DNA of 13,074 nt, taken from assembly GCA_015680635.1 (NCBI GenBank), contig JAABOA010000200.1:1-13074 (forward strand), in the 5' to 3' direction. Origin of the DNA: Lunasporangiospora selenospora. Taxonomy: Eukaryota; Mortierellomycota; Mortierellomycetes; Mortierellales; Mortierellaceae. The first letter of the stretch is position 1, and the number at the start of each line of letters is the position of its first letter. The notes beneath the pieces were generated by a model. The model was not told the origin of the DNA. It saw nothing but the letters and a program-made list of their open reading frames with translations, and searched no databases. Of this stretch, positions 1 to 5,848 are shown in pieces. A program made the translations under genes and the position numbers.

Positions 1-885
1 CACGGCGAGAAGTTTCCTGTTGTGTTGCAGCCTCTTATTCCTCCGTCAACTCCGATCTGGCGCTAGCCCATTCGTGACGCCCCCTGCAACGGTCCGGAAC
101 AGACACGGACAAGGAAACGTGGCCCGCTCGCAGGAAGAAAGAAAAAAAATCTTTATCGTGCTAAACAGTAAACAAGAAGGCTGGTGTACTTACTTCCATC
201 CTTTGGACCAAATCTTTCTTTCAAGAGATCATAAGTACCAAAGCGGACAGTCGAGTAGGTGCCCTGGCGGAGCAGACTGGCAGAGAGACCTGTGTAGAGA
301 GCAAAGAGACCCTCATGCCGAGCGACATTGATCATGGTCCCGATCATGCCCATCTTGTTTGCGCCCTGTGTTGTCTGCAGGCGGACCTTGGCCAGATCGA
401 AAGGATGAGAGACAAAGGCTGCTGTGCATGAGGCCGCACCTGGAGAGGCAAAGAGAGGGAGGAGCAAGTGAAAAAGGGAGAGGATTAGAAGACTGGATCG
501 GATCAGGCACACAGTTTGGAAAACGAGAGAGAAAGAGAGAAAGAGAGAGATTGTTCTCTATTGTGTCCACGAGGGCAGCAGATCGGTTCGTTTTGAAAAC
601 AACAAACAGCGAAAGAAAAAGGTTACTGCTGCCGGCTTGCGAAGAACTTGGTCTCTCTCTCTCTCTCTCTCTCTGAAGGATTGAGAGGCAGACTTGAGGA
701 GGAGTGATTGAGAAGAGGACTGGGGTACTGGCTATCTGTCAAGAGAGAGAGAGAGAGAAAAGGCGAAAATAGAGAGGGGAGAAAGGGTTACCTCCGAGCC
801 AGAAGGGGTCTCTTGGCTTGACGGTTGCAACCTGTGGTGTAGGTTTTACGGACTGAAGTTGTACATGTGCTGTTGCGGTGGCCAT
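1..885 (-). CDS. DIC1: Mitochondrial dicarboxylate carrier (Dic1-like), 5' part, runs off left edge
   Basis: Solute carrier of the mitochondrial inner membrane; Dic1-type carriers exchange malate or succinate for phosphate. The model is exon 1 at 885-792 (31 codons plus 1 nt), a 352-nt GT-AG intron at 791-440, exon 2 at 439-194, an intron at 193-17 and the first 16 nt of exon 3. The spliced frame reads FWLGGAASCTAAF across the first junction, joining the start of transmembrane helix 1. Residues 44-51 (PFDLAKVR) are the carrier signature Px[DE]xx[KR]x[RK]. Later come GLFALYTGLSASLLRQ and STVRFGTYDLLKE, strongly Dic1-like. Only the first repeat of the expected three (about 300 residues) is present. 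The start at 885 gives a short N-terminus without a presequence, normal for carriers. The second intron's acceptor is uncertain: the acceptor at 84-86 leads to stops in every frame, whereas the one at 17-19 stays open (GRNFSP). Exact substrate is inferred. Confidence 0.85.
525..550. repeat. GA-rich microsatellite
   Basis: An imperfect (GA)n tract with two GAAA interruptions, lying inside intron 1 of the carrier gene. On the carrier's sense strand it reads as CT and sits about 85 nt upstream of the acceptor. Confidence 0.85.
652..674. repeat. (TC)n microsatellite
   Basis: A pure dinucleotide run of 23 nt inside intron 1 of the carrier gene. It is the complement of the GA tracts at 525-550 and 742-758, so it could pair with either in RNA or single-stranded DNA. 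Confidence 0.9.
742..758. repeat. (GA)n microsatellite
   Basis: A short pure GA run of about 17 nt in intron 1 of the carrier gene, about 35 nt inside the donor site. Confidence 0.85.
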
Positions 886-1070
886 GTCTGCGATGTTGAC
901 GGAATGGGTAATGAGGGAAAAAGAAAAGAGTCAAGCCGGTACGACAGGAGGAAGAAGGAGCCGGGTAAACGATGTGGCAGGGTGGGCTAGTGAAGAGGGT
1001 AGGTAAAGAAGGATGATGTGCCCGGGGGGAGGGATGGTGATGAGGATGGAGGAATGACCGATGGAGTCAA

Positions 1071-1075
1071 GGAGA

Positions 1076-1123
<48 letters not shown>

Positions 1124-1126
1124 GAG
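1071..1126. repeat. Long GA-rich microsatellite
   Basis: A purine-only stretch of about 56 nt, mainly (GA)n with GAAA and GGA interruptions. It lies about 190 bp upstream of the carrier start codon (opposite strand reads CT). Pure purine strands of this length are candidates for triplex (H-DNA) structure, and it is complementary to the (TC)13 tract about 80 nt to the right. Confidence 0.9.
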
Positions 1127-1206
1127 CAGGTTTTTCTTCTCTTGTCCCAGAAGGCAGGGCAAAGAGGCAGAGAGGCAGAGAGAGGACAAGGGGGGAACAA
1201 ATTCTG

Positions 1207-1232
1207 TCTCTCTCTCTCTCTCTCTCTCTCTC
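1207..1232. repeat. (TC)13 microsatellite
   Basis: A perfect 26-nt TC run. Together with the GA tract at 1071-1126 it forms a long-armed inverted repeat with a spacer of roughly 80 nt. Confidence 0.9.
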
Positions 1233-1440
1233 AATGACAGCAATGACTTTGTCTGCAACCATGGCGGGTGCGCGGTTTGAATCTCTTTTCACTTCAAACG
1301 CCCACTTGGCTCCGCACCAAAAATCTCTTCTTGCTCGTGTGTATCTCTGTAGCTCTACACTCTCTTTTCCTCTCTTTGTCACTCCTGCTAGCTCATCTTT
1401 ACAGGCACATCTTGGTCCCACTTTAAAGACATTATCTTAT

Positions 1441-1484
1441 TCTTTCTTTCTTTCTTTCTTTCTCTCTCTCTTTCTCTGTCTCTC
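1441..1484. repeat. Compound (TTTC)n-(TC)n microsatellite
   Basis: About five TTTC units followed by a TC run with one G interruption at 1478, all pyrimidine otherwise. It lies in the intergenic DNA upstream of the carrier gene. Confidence 0.85.
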
Positions 1485-1570
1485 GACTATAGCCACCGCC
1501 CCACACGGTGGATCATGTGTTATCGAAAGAGGGGTGTGTGCATCCTCGTCCTCTCCACCTGTCCGATTAC

Positions 1571-1578
1571 TTTATAAA
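1571..1578. promoter_or_regulatory. TATA-like palindrome
   Basis: TTTATAAA reads the same on both strands, so it could serve either direction. It is about 690 bp from the carrier start codon, too far for a simple core promoter unless there is a long or intron-containing 5' UTR. It is listed only because it is the clearest TATA-type match between the two minus-strand genes. Confidence 0.15.
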
Positions 1579-2494
1579 GAGATGCCTCAATTGTGGAGAG
1601 AACAAGCCATCTGTCGACTGGAGTACAGTTTATTCAGTAGAAAGTAGTATTGAATCCTTCCGCTGGGCTTTGCCCGAGGCCAGCTCGCCTTGAGCCATGT
1701 GTGTGTCTCCGGGCGGGCCCTCTCGCCATGCGATGCGTGTGATAGCGGGATAAGGTTCTTCTAGCGAGAGCGTAGAAAGTGGGTTCGTTAGAACGGGCAA
1801 CTTTGTCGACCTGTGCCTGAAATCATAACCCTGCCAGAGTGGAGTAAGGGTGTGTTTTAGCATATGGCCTTGGGAGCATCCAGGAGGATCACAGTGCCCT
1901 GTTCCACCTCAATTACCACATCCCACAACCGCCCATCTGCACAACACTCCAGGACGCACAAACCAACTCCCCTCCTCCTCCTGTCTGTCATCCACTCTCC
2001 TCTCGGAGACGCTCGGGACAAGACCGCTCTCGTTCTCGCTCTGTCCTGAGCCTCTCGGAAAGCTTGTTTTTTAGAGTCCCTCGACTCGGAGACGAAGCGG
2101 GTTCAAGTGGTAGACACCGTCTCCTCTTCCCACCTGCCCGCCTGAAGCCTCATGCCCACTCTATACCTGCTCGCCCGCACACCTTCTTTCATCCTCAGTC
2201 GCTACAATGTTTATGAATCGAGTCTTCTTGCCTCTAAAGGCAGAAGCTGGGGGAGTAGAGGTGAAGAAAATCAAGCAAAGGGACAAGAATGAAGAGCAAG
2301 AATGAACAGAGAGCAAGTGTGGGGTCGTCCTGGGAAATTGCACCTTCATGCTTCATTTTCATTTTCTTCCTCTCAACCCAGAGACGTGGAAAGAGACCTC
2401 AGAAAAATGGCGCATCCGCATTTCAATGTTCCTGAGCAGCTGTTTTAATCGCGCCCATCTCGACTCCAGTGCTTTGGACAGTCTGATTGAGCCA

Positions 2495-2512
2495 AGAGAG
2501 AGAGAGAGAGAG
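2495..2512. repeat. (AG)9 microsatellite
   Basis: A perfect nine-unit run about 240 bp downstream of the carboxylase stop codon, in its probable 3' UTR. On the gene's sense strand it is (CT)9. Confidence 0.9.
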
Positions 2513-2754
2513 TAATGATGGTGAACAGACACACAATGAACCCATGCACTCAAAACAAGAGAGAGAATCCGGCCGATGCAGGCAAAAGGGAAAGAAGGCA
2601 CTTCTTGTTGCCGTCTTCGGCTCACGGATACTGACCCGACAAACAGTTGCGGTAGATCTATTGGCTTGTATTCCTTCTCAGTCAGTACCTGCGCTAATAT
2701 GTTTAAAAAAGATACCCTAGCTCTTATCTCTTCCCAAAAAGCGCCCGTTTCCAT

Positions 2755-4969
2755 CTACATGCGCGAGACGCCATACAGGTTGCCACCTTTCACCTCGGTG
2801 TTGTAGCAAACCGAGAGACAGAATCCGAGAATGGTCCGGGTCTCACGCGGATCAATCACACCATCGTCAATGCAGCGAGAGCTCGTCCAGTACACGTCCG
2901 ACTCGTTCTCGGTCTTGGCCTGAAGAAAGTCCTTGTGGGTCTTGGCTATCTCCTCATCAATCACCCTGCCCGATTTTCTCGCAGACTCTCGCATTGTAAT
3001 GTCAAGAACACCTGTCAATTGTTCTGTGCCCATGACAGAACATTTGCTGTTGGGATATGAAAACAGGAATCGAGGGCGATACATACGACCTGCCATGGCA
3101 AAATTACCCGCGCCATAACTGGCACCCATGACAATCGAAATGCATGGTACCTGCGAATTCGATACAGCATTAATAAAGCGCGCTCCTGCCTTGATAATGC
3201 CTTCCTCCTCATACTTTTTGCCAATCATAAACCCGGTAATGTTGTGCAAAAAGACCAAAGGTGTATCTCGCATGTTACAGAGCTGGATAAACTGCGTCGC
3301 CTTGTTAGACTCGGCTGAAAAGAGTACGCCGTTGTTGGCAATGATTCCGACAGGGATACCATGGATCGTGGCCCAACCACAAATCAAATTAGGGCCATAT
3401 AGTGGTTTGAATGCCGTGAATCTTGAGCCATCTACCACTCGAAGAATCACCTCCATTGCATCAAAGGGAATCCGAATATTGGCGCTCACGATCCCCAAAA
3501 TCTCTTCTGGATCGTAAAGGGGTTGGTCAAATAGGCCCTGAAGATGGCGAATCGGGAGTTGACCTTGTTTGGTCCAGTTCAGACCTGCGACAAATTCGCG
3601 TGCCATGGCAATGGCGTGGTATTCGTCCATGGCCAACTGGTCTGAAACGCCAGATTTGCGGCTATGCATATCTGCACCACCAAGACTCTCAGCATCCGTG
3701 ATCTCACCGGTTGCCATCTTGACCAAAGGTGGGCCGCCTAAAAAGACTTGAGCTTTTCCCTAAGGAAAGAGAGAGAGAGAGAGAGAAAAGAAAAACAAGA
3801 GTCTTGAGATCAGATTTTTTCAAGAGCCAGAAGGAAGCTGGTTACTCTAGCCATCAGAGTTCTTTCTTTACCTTGACCATGACAATATAGTCACTCATCC
3901 CAGGTATGTACGCTCCTCCAGCTGTCGAGTTTCCAAACACAATTGCCACTGAAGGCAATCCAGCTTTGGATCTAAAAGGACGGTTGTAATGGTTGGGACA
4001 ATGATGAGTAAAAGATATATAAGTGATGAGATCGATACGTAGAATCACCATAATCACCTTTCAGCAAGATGACGGAAACCGTTTCCAGCTGGATGAAAAA
4101 CCCCGGCCTGCTGTTCCAAGTTGGCTCCCGCCTAGAATTTGAAAAGGGGGGGGGGGGGATTGAGCAAATACACTTCAAACTTGTCATAAGGAGTGAAAGA
4201 GTGAGAGGAAGGAGACTTTGGTGCTGGGATGTTGACTAGACGTGGATTCTCTTCCTTTTCTCCTTACAGATTGAACAAGCTGGATATGGGGTAGGCGATT
4301 ATACCAAGCAATTTCGCTGATTCTGGCTCCTTTGACCATGGTCATGGCATTCCAAGCACCGCCCTGCAATGTTGGGATGTTGGCAGTAATCATGCATTCA
4401 ATACCACTATCGACATTTCATTAAAGTGTTGTTCAGGCCCAAAGTATAAAGTGTTGGTAATGGATTCGATAGAGCTTTATAGTGGGAACAAAAAAAAAAG
4501 AATCAAAAGCCGATTTACCAGACGAGTCCAATGCCAGAGACGGTGGATCCGCCGACAGTCATACCATCCTGGTTGTATCCAGCCAAGGGACACAGTTCCA
4601 AGAAAGGAGAGTCATCATCCAACAAATGCTCAACTCTATCTCGAGCTTAGTTATTGGAGAATACCAACAAAGAAAAAAAAAGGGGACCAACAGCATTACA
4701 ATGGTTGCTTGAAGAGTATGAACCAAATGGAAATCTCTGCAAAGTATCATTCGGTTTCTTATTGTCTTTGTAATGTTACCAAGAAGATGGCCCCGCTTGT
4801 GGTGGAGAGCAACCAGCCGATCCGAACCCTCAAAGGTGGCTTCTTTGAGGCGTTCCTGAAGTTGATCAACCAAGCCGAGCATTTCCTTATAGTTGGCCTG
4901 ATACTCGGGTGATTTTGAGTTCACCTTGGACTTTGTCGGCCTGGAGTGGTGGCCTAGGTGGGTGGTCAT
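2755..4969 (-). CDS. Acyl-CoA carboxylase carboxyltransferase (beta) subunit, MCC2/PCCB superfamily, AtuC-like
   Basis: This biotin-dependent carboxyltransferase moves CO2 from carboxybiotin to an acyl-CoA. Six exons (4969-4780, 4645-4519, 4406-4268, 4131-4058, 3971-3872, 3759-2755) join in frame to 544 residues, normal for the family (about 530-560). The five introns are 86-136 nt, all GT-AG. Visible landmarks are [11 protein letters not shown] (20-30), [28 protein letters not shown], the first oxyanion-hole segment [14 protein letters not shown] (192-205), [37 protein letters not shown], the second oxyanion segment GASYGAGN (422-429), and [11 protein letters not shown] near the end. The start at 4969 has an in-frame TGA 18 nt upstream. 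The N-terminus is basic and lacks acidic residues for about 20 residues, so it could be a weak mitochondrial presequence; the C-terminus is SRM, a PTS1-type tripeptide. The usual SGGA motif reads SAGA (152-155). Substrate is not certain: methylcrotonyl-CoA, or a geranyl-CoA-like or other branched acyl-CoA. The biotin-carrying alpha subunit is not in this window. Confidence 0.93.
3769..3786. repeat. (GA)9 microsatellite in a carboxylase intron
   Basis: A perfect nine-unit run inside intron 5 of the carboxylase gene. On the sense strand it is (TC)9, ending 8 nt before the acceptor AG, so it supplies the polypyrimidine tract of that splice site. Confidence 0.9.
4146..4158. repeat. Homopolymer G13 in a carboxylase intron
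   Basis: Thirteen consecutive G, reading as C13 on the gene's sense strand, about 14 nt upstream of the intron 3 acceptor at 4132-4133. A run of this length is prone to slippage, so its exact length may be a sequencing estimate. It is intronic and does not affect the reading frame. Confidence 0.9.
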
Positions 4970-5038
4970 GGCTCCTATCCCTTTTCAATTCTAGAGTGCT
5001 GTGGTTAGGATAAGAGAGGGATAGCGACGCTGGAGTCT

Positions 5039-5043
5039 ATTGG
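5039..5043 (-). promoter_or_regulatory. CCAAT-box candidate for the carboxylase gene
   Basis: ATTGG on the plus strand gives CCAAT on the carboxylase's sense strand, about 70 nt upstream of its start codon. CCAAT elements bind the Hap/NF-Y complex, which controls many fungal mitochondrial and metabolic genes. A pentamer is expected often by chance, so this is only a candidate. Confidence 0.2.
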
Positions 5044-5442
5044 AGCGAATGGAGTGGAAATGAGACTCAATTCTCGAGATGGAGATGAATGGTGGACAGG
5101 TGTAAGAGGATGGGATGGACAAAGTGACAGGGGCAGTGAAGGATGCCGCATACGCGTGAAGTACTGCTTTTTTTTGTTCCCTGAGAAAGTGAACAAGCGT
5201 GGTTGTGTGGTTTTGGTGATCAGTCTTTTTGTCTTTTTCAGACATGGACAATGATCTTTTTCCGAGCATCCATTGCACAGTCAGGGTGCAAGCAAGGGGG
5301 CAAGGACCAAGTGTTGTTTGAAAAGAACCGCACAAGTCTCGGACAGAGGACCCAGAGTGAGAGTGCGAGGATGGGATGTGTGTGGGGAATACATATGCGT
5401 GAGTGAGAGAAGGTTGTTTCGAATAGTGAGGGTTGATCGCTC

Positions 5443-5455
5443 TTTTTTTTTTTTT
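5443..5455. repeat. Poly-T run (T13)
   Basis: A run of 13 T between the two divergent starts. It is a candidate nucleosome-depleted element shared by both promoters. Confidence 0.8.
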
Positions 5456-5848
5456 GTTTAGAAAGGGAGTGCACGCTTGGCAAGGGTCGTGTGTTCCTGG
5501 TGCGCTGTTCTTTCTCTGTCGTCTTCTCTTGTTGCGTTTTGGCTACTGCCACAAAAGAAAAAAACGGATTCCTCCTCCCCGTTTGCTTCGTTTGCCTTTT
5601 TTTATGTATTCGCTCTCATTATTTTTTTGGTTGCATCCATCAGACTTGTTTTAGAGTCTCTCTCTCTCTTTCTTTTTTATTTTTTATTTTTTGCTTCCTA
5701 CTCAACCCCATCACATCTCCCTTTCAGAGTCCCGATCTCCCTCTTAATCTCTTGCTCATCTCTTTCCCCACTTCTCACACGCACGCACCGTCGCACCAGC
5801 ACCGGGATAACATCATCCCATCATCACCCCGTCCATTTCTGCGACAGG

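Larger units (their letters stand above)
440..791 (-). other. Intron 1 of the carrier gene with alternating CT and GA tracts
   Basis: This 352-nt intron starts with GTAACC and ends in a pyrimidine-rich CTCCAG. In transcript orientation it holds a (CT)n tract (758-742), a (GA)n tract (674-652) and another CT-rich tract (550-525). It is about three times longer than the other introns here, and most of the extra length is low-complexity repeat. The outer CT tracts can each pair with the central GA tract in RNA. Whether that affects splicing is unknown. Confidence 0.75.
886..2754. other. Intergenic region: carrier promoter side and carboxylase 3' flank
   Basis: No supportable gene lies in this 1.87-kb stretch. 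The adjacent carrier gene begins at 885 on the minus strand and the carboxylase ends at 2755 on the same strand, so the region holds the promoter and 5' UTR of one and the 3' UTR of the other. It carries several GA/CT microsatellites (about 1071-1126, 1207-1232, 1441-1484, 2495-2512), a small inverted repeat CCACCG/CGGTGG near 1495-1513, and a TTTATAAA palindrome at 1571-1578. Open frames here are short, mostly repeat-driven (runs of Ser-Leu or Arg-Glu) and resemble no family I know. Confidence 0.7.
4970..5848. promoter_or_regulatory. Divergent promoter region between the carboxylase and DOA10
   Basis: The 879-bp region separates two head-to-head genes, carboxylase start at 4969 (minus) and DOA10 start at 5849 (plus). 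It contains poly-T runs (for example about 5167-5175 and 5443-5455), typical nucleosome-excluding dA:dT tracts of fungal promoters, and a long pyrimidine-rich stretch (about 5640-5800) just before DOA10, probably promoter and 5' UTR. I see no convincing TATA box for either gene. No independent gene is supported here. Confidence 0.6.

Noticed and set aside
1018-1647. 209-codon plus-strand open frame
   Set aside because: It is built from the GA, CT and TTTC microsatellites (Arg-Glu and Ser-Leu runs) with no recognisable domain.
1508-1693. 61-codon plus-strand frame without strong repeat bias
   Set aside because: Short, no family resemblance, and overlaps a larger frame-shifted repeat frame; not enough to call a gene.
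1630-1863. 77-codon minus-strand frame upstream of the carrier
   Set aside because: No recognisable motif and no clear splice link to the carrier start; could be 5' UTR.
2071-2130. GGTTCAAGT resembling a tRNA B-box
   Set aside because: The neighbouring bases cannot form a T-arm or acceptor stem, so no tRNA is supported.
2161-2349. 62-codon minus-strand frame with a hydrophobic start resembling a signal peptide
   Set aside because: Low-complexity Ser/Leu/Phe content in the carboxylase 3' flank; no supporting context.
5477-5848. In-frame upstream extension of DOA10 from an ATG at 5477 (124 extra residues with hydrophobic stretches)
   Set aside because: The extension is encoded by pyrimidine-rich promoter/5' UTR DNA, so Phe, Leu and Ser dominate by composition. 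Family members begin a few residues before the RING domain, matching the start at 5849.
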